Of a stretch of 64,000 bases of DNA, positions 17,724 to 24,799 are shown piece by piece (the first letter of the stretch is position 1; each line of letters begins with the position of its first letter). Below the pieces are notes generated by a model that saw only the letters and a list, made by a program, of their open reading frames with translations, did no database searches and was not told the DNA's origin. Source of the stretch: JANWYT01 sp034437555 (GTDB lineage: Bacteria > Chloroflexota > Anaerolineae > Aggregatilineales > Phototrophicaceae); assembly GCA_034437555.1 (NCBI GenBank), contig DAOTTQ010000006.1, positions 87,332-151,331 of the forward strand, read 5' to 3'. The translations under genes and the position numbers were made by a program.

Positions 17724-18578
17724 ATGAATGGCATTGGTTTAATGAAGGGAATGTGGCTCACACTTCGTCACTTCGTAGAATCTTACGTAGACGATGTGCG
17801 CTATGGTTTTAAGAAGTTTTCGCCAGATGTAGATAACTTTGAAGCACGCCAAGGTACACAATCTACAGGCGTTTTAACAGTGCAATATCCTGATGAAAAA
17901 CTGGCGATGCCAGAACGTTTTCGCTTTGTGCCTTTCTTGGTGGTAGAAGACCATGACCACCCAGAACGAGCGGGTAAGGACTGGTGTACAAGCTGCGGGA
18001 TTTGCGCCAAGGTTTGCCCCCCACAGTGTATTTGGATTGTGCGTGGTAACGACCCTGCAACAGGTCGTCCTGTGCCAGAACCAGAAGCCTTTTTTATTGA
18101 CATTGATATTTGTATGAACTGCGGTTTTTGTGCTGAATACTGCCCATTTGATGCCATTAAGATGGATCATGATTATGAGCTCGCCAGCTATGACCGCACT
18201 TCTAACCACATTTTTGACAAAGAAAAGCTCTCTAAAGAGTTTAAGTATTGGAAGACAATTGCCCCCACACGCGCCCAAGAAGAAATGGTGGTGCGTGGCG
18301 GATGGGAACATAAGGATGCACAAAAAGCTGCCCGTCGTGGTGGTGCTGCAAAAGAAGAAGCAAAGCCTACCGAAGTAAAACGTGAAGAAGTTCGCGCTCG
18401 CAAAGCCGAAACCGAAGCTCCTGTCGCGGTTGTAGCTCCTACTGCGGAAACCACCCCCGTTTCTGCGCCACCTGTTACTGAGGGCGCAAAACCATGGACA
18501 GAAAGCGCAGAAGACCGCGAAGCGCGCCGTCAAGCTGCACTAGCGCGTAAAGCCGCGCGTGGCTCTAAGAAAGAATAA
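17724..18578 (+). CDS. nuoI: NADH-quinone oxidoreductase subunit I with C-terminal tail
   Basis: Ferredoxin-like complex I subunit holding clusters N6a and N6b. Two [4Fe-4S] motifs are complete: CTSCGICAKVCPPQC (residue ~90) and CMNCGFCAEYCPFDA (~130). The N-terminal part (GMWLTLRHFVESYV) is the membrane-contacting helix. After residue ~185 the protein extends by about 100 residues beyond a typical NuoI: a charged stretch rich in Ala, Lys, Glu and Arg, then a Pro/Val/Ala linker, ending in GAKPWTESAEDREARRQAAL and then ARKAARGSKKE, closely similar to the NuoB tail. nuoH, normally next to nuoI, is absent here, so the membrane arm must be encoded elsewhere. A strong terminator follows. Confidence 0.95.
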   Translation: MNGIGLMKGMWLTLRHFVESYVDDVRYGFKKFSPDVDNFEARQGTQSTGVLTVQYPDEKLAMPERFRFVPFLVVEDHDHPERAGKDWCTSCGICAKVCPPQCIWIVRGNDPATGRPVPEPEAFFIDIDICMNCGFCAEYCPFDAIKMDHDYELASYDRTSNHIFDKEKLSKEFKYWKTIAPTRAQEEMVVRGGWEHKDAQKAARRGGAAKEEAKPTEVKREEVRARKAETEAPVAVVAPTAETTPVSAPPVTEGAKPWTESAEDREARRQAALARKAARGSKKE

Positions 18579-18607
18579 ACGCTAGGCAGCTTTTTAGTTC
18601 AGCTTAC

Positions 18608-18645
18608 AAAAACCCACTGAGATGAGATGCTCGGTGGGTTTTTTA
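18608..18645 (+). terminator. Intrinsic terminator after nuoI
   Basis: CCCACTGAG and CTCGGTGGG form a nine-pair stem (one T-G pair) followed by TTTTTTATT; it closes the iscX-nuoB-nuoCD-nuoI unit. Confidence 0.9.
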
Positions 18646-18717
18646 TTGTCGCCTTCAGCACACTCTTAACTGGGTTCTTTATGATTTTGGGGTGATGGAT
18701 ATGTAAAGGGATGTAAA

Positions 18718-18876
18718 ATGCGCGGTGTAGAAAAACAAAACCTGCCCAGTAAGGTGTGTGTGGTGTGCCAAAAGCCATTTACATGGCGTAAGAAGTGGGA
18801 GCGTGTTTGGGACGTGGTAAAGTATTGTAGTGACCAATGTCGCAAGACAAAAACAGCGAAAGAAGCACAGTTATGA
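18718..18876 (+). CDS. DUF2256-family zinc-ribbon protein
   Basis: A 52-residue protein, MRGVEKQNLP then KVCVVCQKPFTWRKKW, ending with VKYCSDQCRKTK. Two CxxC-like pairs (CVVC and CSDQC) and the FTWRKKWERVWDxVKYCS core match DUF2256, a family often found beside photolyase or cryptochrome genes. Its function is unknown; the four cysteines suggest a structural zinc. Its TGA overlaps the ATG of the next gene (ATGA), so the two are translationally coupled. Shorter than common ORF cut-offs and easily missed. Confidence 0.85.
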   Translation: MRGVEKQNLPSKVCVVCQKPFTWRKKWERVWDVVKYCSDQCRKTKTAKEAQL

Positions 18877-19721
18877 GCGAGATGCGTCGTGATTTTAGTA
18901 GCCGAGAAGAAATGTTGACTTACTTGGAAAAGGAATTTCCTAGCGCACATGCTCGCGCTCCTCAAGTTTCAGAGACGTTGGGCGGACGAAAAGAAGCCCT
19001 AAAACGTTTGGCAAAAACCTCTACTGGTAAATCATACGAAAAAACGCGCAATTATCTTGATGGTACGGTTACGCGCCTGTCGCCTTACATCCGCTATGGG
19101 GTACTTAGTCTTGCCGAAGTACGCGATGAGGCGTTAAGTCTTGCTTCACACCCGCTAGATGTTGAAAAGTTCATCAACGAATTAGGCGTGCGCCATTATT
19201 GGCAATTGGTGTATAAGGCGTTAGGGCATGACATCTGGAAAGATATTGAAGCCTACAAGACGGGTTTTTCGGCACATCAGTATGCAGATATATTGCCTGA
19301 TGACATTCGGCAAGCAGAAACAGGCGTGCGCTTTATTGATGATTTTATCACAGAGCTTTATGACACGGGCTATATTCATAACCACGCGCGTATGTGGTTG
19401 GCGGGCTATGTGGTGCATTGGAGGCGTATAAAGTGGCAGGTAGGGGCAAGGTGGTTCTTGGAACACCTATTGGATGGCGACCCTGCAAGCAATAATTTGT
19501 CGTGGCAGTGGGTGGCAAGCACATTTAGTCAGAAACCCTATTTTTACAACCTAGAGAACGTCATACGGTTTACAGGTGATAAGTATAAGGGGAACGCTGA
19601 AGTGTTAGGGCATGAAGATGTTGATGCGTCTTATGATGACCTTGCACGCCGTTTGTTCCCCAATGTTGAACTGGGGGATAACCAGCGCGATAAACCACAA
19701 AAGAGGGGAAACCGCAAATGA
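18873..19721 (+). CDS. FAD-binding domain of DNA photolyase/cryptochrome, stand-alone
   Basis: A 282-residue protein corresponding only to the C-terminal, helical FAD-binding half of photolyases, normally part of a ~470-residue chain. Visible landmarks: TRLSPYIRYGVLSLAEV, the FAD and DNA-contact region TGVRFIDDFITELYDTGYIHNHARMW (first twenty residues of it around 160-180), RWFLEHLLDGDPASNNLSWQW and the end FYNLENVIRFTG. The start at 18873 is used because it forms an ATGA junction with the DUF2256 gene. The Rossmann antenna domain is missing from this chain but is encoded by the next gene. Whether it repairs DNA or senses light cannot be decided. Confidence 0.86.
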   Translation: MSEMRRDFSSREEMLTYLEKEFPSAHARAPQVSETLGGRKEALKRLAKTSTGKSYEKTRNYLDGTVTRLSPYIRYGVLSLAEVRDEALSLASHPLDVEKFINELGVRHYWQLVYKALGHDIWKDIEAYKTGFSAHQYADILPDDIRQAETGVRFIDDFITELYDTGYIHNHARMWLAGYVVHWRRIKWQVGARWFLEHLLDGDPASNNLSWQWVASTFSQKPYFYNLENVIRFTGDKYKGNAEVLGHEDVDASYDDLARRLFPNVELGDNQRDKPQKRGNRK

Positions 19722-20164
19722 AAACGATTATTTGGGTACATGGTGATAACCTTAACTTACAGCAGATGGCGTTTAAGACTGCTCCAGACGCGCCCAGTGT
19801 TTTTGTTTGGGACGAAGCATTGGTAGAAGAATGGCAGTTGTCATTTAAGCGGATTGTGTTTATCTATGAATGTTTGCTTGAACTGCCTGTGGTGATTCGC
19901 AAGGGAGATGTGGCTGATGAAGTGGTGGCATTTGCTTTAGAACACGGCGCGAACATAATTTTAACGGCGACAAGCCCTAGCCCACGTCACCATTTAATTT
20001 GCCAAGGCATTGCTTCTAAAATGCCGAAGGGTAGCCGCTTAGAGGTGCTACATGACCCTTCGCTTGTATCTACAGAGGACAACTTTGATGTGAGTCGCTA
20101 TAGCCGTTATAGCCGATATTGGAATGTCATTAAGTGGGATGCAATGAAACCCACAAAAGAATGA
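19718..20164 (+). CDS. Photolyase N-terminal alpha/beta (Rossmann) domain, stand-alone
   Basis: A 148-residue protein resembling the antenna-binding alpha/beta domain that opens normal photolyases: IIWVHGDNLNLQQ corresponds to the family's VWFRRDLRLxDN strand-turn, PSVFVWDEALV to the second strand, RIVFIYECLLELPVVIRKGD to the helix and strand before the antenna pocket, and the end VSRYSRYSRYW to the inter-domain linker. Several residues typical of folate or flavin antenna binding are not obvious. Its ATG overlaps the previous TGA, so it is co-translated with the FAD domain, giving the reverse of the usual domain order. Assignment is by pattern and context rather than by a single diagnostic motif. 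Confidence 0.68.
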   Translation: MKTIIWVHGDNLNLQQMAFKTAPDAPSVFVWDEALVEEWQLSFKRIVFIYECLLELPVVIRKGDVADEVVAFALEHGANIILTATSPSPRHHLICQGIASKMPKGSRLEVLHDPSLVSTEDNFDVSRYSRYSRYWNVIKWDAMKPTKE

Positions 20165-20179
20165 CAAATGCCCTATAGC

Positions 20180-20205
20180 CGAATTTAGAAGATAACCATT
20201 ATAAT
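20180..20205 (+). promoter_or_regulatory. Candidate Fe-S control element and -10 box of mrp
   Basis: CGAATTTAGAAGATAACCAT (20180-20199) differs at one position from an element ahead of sufC. It ends exactly where a TATAAT (20200-20205) begins, so a protein bound here would cover the core promoter. The regulator is unknown. Confidence 0.55.
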
Positions 20206-20242
20206 AATTCCTATGAACTCTCCATTTAGGAAAGGAAACGGA

Positions 20243-21295
20243 ATGAGTGACTTACGCGAACAAGTGATGACTGCGCTCGAAACAGTGATTGAGCCTGAAT
20301 TGCATCAAGATATTGTAACGCTAAACATGGTACGTGACCTACAAGTTGTGGGGGAAGTCGCCAAGTTTACGATTGTTCTCACAACGCCCGCTTGCCCGTT
20401 GAAAGATGTGTTTATTCAACGCTGTAATCAGGCAGTGATTGGCACCGTGACGGGAATTCAAAAGCTAGAAATTAGCTGGGATGCCCAAATGCCTAAAGAC
20501 CGTCGCCTTCAGGGGCGAATGAATATGCCCATGAACAGCATTATTGCGGTTTCTAGTGGTAAGGGTGGTGTGGGTAAAAGTACGGTTTCAACCAATTTGG
20601 CGGTGGCTTTGGCGCAAGCAGGCGCAAGAGTAGGGCTAATTGATGCCGATATTCTAAACCCCAATGTGCCACAAATGATGGGGCTGATGACGGGTCGCCC
20701 TAAGGTCATTAATAACAAGATGCAACCCATCGAAGCCTATGGTGTGAAAGTGATGAGCACAGGCTTTTTGATGTCCCCTGAAAAGGCGATGATTATGCGG
20801 GGTCCTATGCTTCACAGTGCCATTCGCCAATTTTTTGAAGATGTAGACTGGGGGCAACTGGATTACATGATTGTGGACTTGCCACCTGGAACCGGGGATG
20901 CCCCTCTTTCGCTTGTTCAGCTTGTGCCTCCTACGGGTGCTGTAATTGTAACGCAACCGCAAGAGGTGGCTGTGTCTGACGCGATTCGTGCGGCTTCTAT
21001 GTTTGACCAGCTTAAAGTACCCGTGCTTGGTGTGGTCGAGAACATGGCGGGCGATTTCTTTGGTACAGGTGGCGGTGAACGCCTTGCTAAAGAGCGTGGC
21101 GTGCCATTCTTGGGGCGTGTGCCGTTATCTGCGAATGTGCGTGAGGGCGGAGACTTTGGTCGCCCTGTAGTAGAGTTTGGAGCGGATACGCCAGCAGGCG
21201 TAGCGTTCTCTGAAATGGCAGGTACTATTGCTGGTAGAGTTAGTGTGATTATGATGCAGTCCCCCGACATCATCCCCATTAACATTATTGGCTAG
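20243..21295 (+). CDS. mrp: Mrp/NBP35-family P-loop Fe-S carrier protein
   Basis: Cytosolic ATPase thought to carry and transfer Fe-S clusters. The 350-residue protein has an N-terminal MIP18/DUF59 domain (VIEPELHQDIVTLNMV, TTPACPLKDV) and then the Mrp ATPase: deviant Walker A SSGKGGVGKSTVSTNLAVAL, LIDADILNPNVPQMMG, DYMIVDLPPGTGDAPLS and FGTGGGERLAKE. The usual CxxC pair after VENM, which bridges a cluster between two subunits, is absent: the text runs VENMAGDFFGTGGG. The ATG at 20243 is favoured over one at 20213 because AGGAAAGGAAACGGA precedes it. Confidence 0.9.
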   Translation: MSDLREQVMTALETVIEPELHQDIVTLNMVRDLQVVGEVAKFTIVLTTPACPLKDVFIQRCNQAVIGTVTGIQKLEISWDAQMPKDRRLQGRMNMPMNSIIAVSSGKGGVGKSTVSTNLAVALAQAGARVGLIDADILNPNVPQMMGLMTGRPKVINNKMQPIEAYGVKVMSTGFLMSPEKAMIMRGPMLHSAIRQFFEDVDWGQLDYMIVDLPPGTGDAPLSLVQLVPPTGAVIVTQPQEVAVSDAIRAASMFDQLKVPVLGVVENMAGDFFGTGGGERLAKERGVPFLGRVPLSANVREGGDFGRPVVEFGADTPAGVAFSEMAGTIAGRVSVIMMQSPDIIPINIIG

Positions 21296-21303
21296 TGTGT
21301 TTT

Positions 21304-21330
21304 TTAAGGGTGTGCTGGTCACACCCTTAA
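21304..21330. terminator. Perfect 11-bp inverted repeat between convergent genes
   Basis: TTAAGGGTGTG (21304-21314) and CACACCCTTAA (21320-21330) with a five-base loop. It overlaps the stop codon of the minus-strand gene and begins nine bases after mrp. T-runs are weak on both sides, so termination is probable but not certain. Confidence 0.6.
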
Positions 21331-21602
21331 TCGTTTAGCCCATAGACTTTTATTTCCTCTTCGGGTTTAGCAGGGTTGTAACGACCAATAAGTACCCAAA
21401 AAAGGTAACTTATGAGCAATGCAAAAGCGTAGCCAATCATGCTGGCAATCTGTTCGTTGGGGTCATAACGGCACATCAACAAAACTGCCATAGAAACAAT
21501 GAACCCTCTAAACATGCGCTTATGACGCTCGACCATACGTTGTGCAAGAATGAGCAACCCACCAAAAGACAGGCTGATTAGAACAATGTAACCTGAATCC
21601 AT
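21327..21602 (-). CDS. Small membrane protein of unknown function
   Basis: A 91-residue protein with two or three hydrophobic segments (residues ~3-20, 33-43 and 53-72) and a polar C-terminus containing RYNPAKPEEEIKVYGLND. A basic segment, ERHKRMFRGF, lies between the first two, probably on the cytoplasmic side. No domain is recognised. AGGAGG lies ahead of the ATG, a good sign that it is translated. It stands alone on the minus strand between mrp and the STAS gene. Confidence 0.6.
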   Translation of the reverse strand: MDSGYIVLISLSFGGLLILAQRMVERHKRMFRGFIVSMAVLLMCRYDPNEQIASMIGYAFALLISYLFWVLIGRYNPAKPEEEIKVYGLND

Positions 21603-21695
21603 ACCACCTCCTGTTATATAGGAAACCTTTATCGTATCAAAACCACTTTCATTGTAGAATACTTCAATTGGTGTTCCCTTAATGGTTCTCGAATA

Positions 21696-21704
21696 TGGTA
21701 TAAT
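21696..21704 (+). promoter_or_regulatory. Extended -10 promoter of the STAS gene
   Basis: TGGTATAAT, an extended -10 box, with no good -35; 33 bases upstream of the ATG at 21737. Confidence 0.6.
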
Positions 21705-21736
21705 TTAACAAGGTGTAACTTTAGGAGTTGAACGGC

Positions 21737-22072
21737 ATGGTTGATATAAGTGTTACAGGTCACAATCAAATTACGCTTATGGAAGTGAGTGGTCGTATTG
21801 ACAGTTTTAATGCGAACGAGCTAGGCGATGCACTTACGGGCGAGATTGACGGTGGGAACATTCAAATTGTTCTGGACTTGGGTAATGTTGAATTTATGAG
21901 CAGCGCTGGGCTAAGAGAACTCGTTAATTCCTTGAAGCGTACTAAGCGTGCGGGGGGGGATCTGCGTCTTGCGCAACCTTCAGACCGTGTGCGTGAGGTG
22001 CTTGAGATGTCTGGTTTAGACACGGTGTTTCGCATTTATGCCTCTCATACAGACGCAATCAACAGTTACTAG
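21737..22072 (+). CDS. STAS-domain anti-sigma factor antagonist
   Basis: A 111-residue single-domain protein of the SpoIIAA/RsbV family. The core LDLGNVEFMSSAGLRELVNS holds the conserved Ser pair that is phosphorylated by the partner kinase; when unphosphorylated such proteins bind the anti-sigma factor and free the sigma factor. The ATG at 21737 is preferred to the TTG at 21728 because AGGAG sits nine bases upstream of it. The next gene encodes the matching RsbW-type kinase, so this is a partner-switch pair. No sigma-factor gene is adjacent, so the target is unknown. Confidence 0.9.
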   Translation: MVDISVTGHNQITLMEVSGRIDSFNANELGDALTGEIDGGNIQIVLDLGNVEFMSSAGLRELVNSLKRTKRAGGDLRLAQPSDRVREVLEMSGLDTVFRIYASHTDAINSY

Positions 22073-22093
22073 CTTGTTTAAGCGAGCCTAACA

Positions 22094-22507
22094 ATGAAAC
22101 GTCTTAAAGTTCCCGGTGAACTAAAGCACGTTCCCACAGCTTGCTCTTTTGTGGTAGATGCGTTGAAAGAAGCTGGCATGAACGACAACTTTCAGTATGC
22201 CTATGAGCTGGTGGTTGACGAAATTTGCACCAATATCATTCAGCACGGCTATGGCAATGAGGGTAGAGACAAGACGATTGAACTCATCATCGAAAAATAT
22301 GCAGACCGTTTCCAATTGCTTATCTTAGACGATGCGCTAGCTTTTGACCCACTAGCCCACGAGTCTGCCATTGCCATTGCAGAGGAAGGTATAGATGGAC
22401 TTCAATCTGGTGGTTGGGGCATCATCTTTACCAAAAAGATGATGAACAGCGTCGCTTATCGTTATGAGCAAGGGCGTAATTGCCTTGTCTTAGAGAAACT
22501 CTTTTAG
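22094..22507 (+). CDS. RsbW-like anti-sigma factor/serine kinase (HATPase_c)
   Basis: A 137-residue GHKL ATPase of the anti-sigma type. The N-box VVDEICTNIIQHGYG and G1-like DDALAFDPLA and G2-like GGWGIIFTKKMM segments form the nucleotide site. It lies 21 bases after the STAS gene, its predicted substrate. Members of this group phosphorylate the STAS partner and sequester a sigma factor, or act on a phosphatase pathway. Neither a sigma factor nor a PP2C phosphatase is seen nearby, so the output is open. Convergent with the serine hydrolase gene, three bases away. Confidence 0.88.
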   Translation: MKRLKVPGELKHVPTACSFVVDALKEAGMNDNFQYAYELVVDEICTNIIQHGYGNEGRDKTIELIIEKYADRFQLLILDDALAFDPLAHESAIAIAEEGIDGLQSGGWGIIFTKKMMNSVAYRYEQGRNCLVLEKLF

Positions 22508-22509
22508 TT

Positions 22510-24156
22510 TTATCGTCCTTCTCTCCAACCGTTAATATCATCTAGGTTAACCTGTCCATAAGGTGGCAGGTAAACGCCTACACGCTCGCCATTTTCCATA
22601 CGAAAACATTCTTGTGCTGTGGCAGGCAAGTCTTGGCGTGGTGACAACAGCGCGTTTTCTGGTGAAAAGTGATTCCATGTTGCCCGTGATATTTCCTCAA
22701 TGATGGGCCAAAGCCTGATGTAATCTTGGAAGCCTGTTGCGCCAGTATCCTCCCACAAAAAGATAGAGATGACATAGTCTTTACCATTGGGTGGGAACAC
22801 AATGCCCGAAACGCCTGTTACTTCACCCACCCACCCATTTTTGTAAGAAATTCGCGTTCCTTCTGGAACCCCCCCCTCAAGTAGCCGATTTAACTCCAAG
22901 CCACTCATCAGTTCAATCATTTGCCGACATTCTCTTTGGGTAAATTCGCCACTGGGGTAAGCTGTGATTAGCCCAGAATTGTAGTAAGCGCAATCATAAA
23001 CCATCTGAAAGAGAGTTCCCAAGTCCTCAGCAGTCGTTTGGTTAAAGGAGTCTGGACGGGTGTTAAAGTTAGGGTTAGGGAAAGTGGGCGGTGTTTCAAT
23101 AGACCCTAACACCTGGTTAGGAGAACCATCAATAAATGGGGCTGTGATATAGGTATTCTGTGCGCCCAGATATTGCACGGTCTGTGTGACATCTGCAATC
23201 CCTCTAAACAAGTTCCCTCGCCCAATAATGTCACTCATAATGAGATTTGAGGTTGAATTGGCGCTGCAAAGAAGTGAATTTGCCATCAGCCAAGCGTTGT
23301 CTTGGCTTACTTCGCCCTCCAGTACCTTAAAATAATCAATCAAAATAGGAAACTTGATGGTGCTTGCTGCTGTAAATGCGACATCGCCCAAAATACTAAT
23401 TTCTTCGCCTGTTTTTAGGTCTAGGACAAATACAGATGCAACACTGGTTTGACCGTCATAGATAAACCCTTGTGCGTCCAAATAACTAATGATGAGTTCT
23501 TCAAGGTCTGAGAGGTTGGGTTCTTCAAGTTGTCCGCCACTAATGGGGAGGTCTACAAAGCGTTGGTTTGAACTACGGAGGGCTGCATCTGCTAGTGTAA
23601 CCGCACGGTCAATATCTAGCTCATAACCACTTTCCCCCGAAAGTGGCAGAAAAGTTTGGAAATCATAGCCAACATTGGAGGCGGGACGGTCGAATACTAA
23701 CGCGATTTGTTCTAATTGTGTGCGTAGTGCAGATTGTTGATAGTCTGCAATCAGGGCTATGTTTGTTCTGTCTGTGTCGTCACGACCCAACAGATAATCT
23801 GTAAAGCGTTGCCAAAAGCCCCCTTCGGTTTCACTAGAGGCGTTTGCTTCTGCCAGCATGGTGGGCAAGTTTAGCCGAAATCCGATGGTATCGGGGCTAA
23901 TGTTAATGGGCTGGTCACGATAATAGAGAGTGATAGGACTAGCATAGGCTTGTTCAACACGCGCATTTGCTTCTGAAAGGCGTAAATTGCCAACTGGTAT
24001 GCCGGCAATGGTAAGCCCACTAGAGAGAAGGCTTTCGCGTTGGGTAAAATTGGTGAGTTCTAAAACAAACCAACCTAAAGCAGTTAATATCAGTGTGATA
24101 CTGACGAGTAAGAGAATCGGAAATCCGCGTTGACGAGGTTTTGAAAACTTGCTCAT
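22510..24156 (-). CDS. Membrane-anchored class A beta-lactamase-fold serine hydrolase
   Basis: A 548-residue protein with one N-terminal membrane helix (GFPILLLVSITLILTALGWF) and an extracytoplasmic body. Residues ~45-130 resemble the PG_binding_4 (YoaR/VanW N-terminal) module (GNLRLSEANARVEQAYASPI). From ~245 it is a beta-lactamase class A-like serine hydrolase with SxxK in AASTIKFPIL, an SNSTSN segment near the SDN position, and SYKNGWVGEV as the KTG equivalent. It is more likely a cell-wall enzyme or binding protein than a resistance determinant, given the wall-binding domain and KNG in place of KTG. It overlaps the Nudix gene by four bases. Confidence 0.82.
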   Translation of the reverse strand: MSKFSKPRQRGFPILLLVSITLILTALGWFVLELTNFTQRESLLSSGLTIAGIPVGNLRLSEANARVEQAYASPITLYYRDQPINISPDTIGFRLNLPTMLAEANASSETEGGFWQRFTDYLLGRDDTDRTNIALIADYQQSALRTQLEQIALVFDRPASNVGYDFQTFLPLSGESGYELDIDRAVTLADAALRSSNQRFVDLPISGGQLEEPNLSDLEELIISYLDAQGFIYDGQTSVASVFVLDLKTGEEISILGDVAFTAASTIKFPILIDYFKVLEGEVSQDNAWLMANSLLCSANSTSNLIMSDIIGRGNLFRGIADVTQTVQYLGAQNTYITAPFIDGSPNQVLGSIETPPTFPNPNFNTRPDSFNQTTAEDLGTLFQMVYDCAYYNSGLITAYPSGEFTQRECRQMIELMSGLELNRLLEGGVPEGTRISYKNGWVGEVTGVSGIVFPPNGKDYVISIFLWEDTGATGFQDYIRLWPIIEEISRATWNHFSPENALLSPRQDLPATAQECFRMENGERVGVYLPPYGQVNLDDINGWREGR

Positions 24157-24635
24157 GACGACTGTCCTTGTAAAAATGTGTGTGAGGCACTGATAGCATC
24201 GTAATGAAACTTGTGGATGGGTGGAATTTCTTCAAAGTTAAACCAGCGATACCCCATAAGTTCGCTACTGATGCCTTGAATGTCGTTGCTTGTTTGGCAA
24301 ATAAAGGCAATATCAAGGTGGTGATACTTGGTTTTTTCTAGCAAAATGAGGTCGGTTTTTGTAACGTTAAGCCCTAATTCTTCTTTAAGCTCTCTTGTAA
24401 CGGCTTGTTGGGGTGGTTCGTTGAAGCCAATCCACCCGCCTGGCAACCCCCATGGTAGCTGGGGATGAAAGACATGCTCGACCAGCAATACTTGATGATT
24501 ATTCCAAACGATTCCGACAACCCCCACAGAGTATTTAGGTTGTACAAAACGGTATAGATAATAGGGAATGATAATGAGACGGGGCATCTTGCGAATGAAT
24601 TGTGCAACGCGATTTTTTAACTTTGGAACATTCAT
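24153..24635 (-). CDS. Nudix hydrolase
   Basis: A 160-residue pyrophosphohydrolase. The Nudix box GX5EX7REUXEEXGU is complete at GGWIGFNEPPQQAVTRELKE then ELGL, with both metal-binding Glu. The N-terminus has a basic/hydrophobic stretch (RLIIIPYYLYRFVQPKY) that might associate with the membrane. It overlaps the following serine hydrolase gene by an ATGA junction, so the two are co-translated. Substrate is unknown; a role linked to cell-wall or lipid nucleotide turnover is only a guess from the neighbour. Confidence 0.9.
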   Translation of the reverse strand: MNVPKLKNRVAQFIRKMPRLIIIPYYLYRFVQPKYSVGVVGIVWNNHQVLLVEHVFHPQLPWGLPGGWIGFNEPPQQAVTRELKEELGLNVTKTDLILLEKTKYHHLDIAFICQTSNDIQGISSELMGYRWFNFEEIPPIHKFHYDAISASHTFLQGQSS

Positions 24636-24747
24636 TGAACCTACCTAAACACCAATATAATGAGCGTTAGTCTAAACACTGTATTGAATTGCGTCAAGCG
24701 AAGAACATGAAACTGTGTCTTACCTTAAAAACGAAATTGTACGTTTG

Positions 24748-24756
24748 TGCTATAAT
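24748..24756 (+). promoter_or_regulatory. Extended -10 promoter of the sensor kinase gene
   Basis: TGCTATAAT at 24748-24756, about 44 bases ahead of the TTG start. No clear -35. The same nonamer is found at the tRNA-His gene. Confidence 0.62.
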
Positions 24757-24799
24757 GACGACATTGTTTGTTCAATAACGAGTACGATGGAAGGTAACC

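Noticed and set aside
18837..20164. Split photolyase as a frameshifted pseudogene
   Set aside because: The halves are in the opposite order to the fused enzyme, each has its own start in a clean ATGA overlap, and no residual coding for the other half is seen.
22510..24156. Antibiotic-resistance beta-lactamase
   Set aside because: The wall-binding N-terminal module, membrane anchor and KNG instead of KTG point to a cell-wall hydrolase-like protein; resistance cannot be supported.
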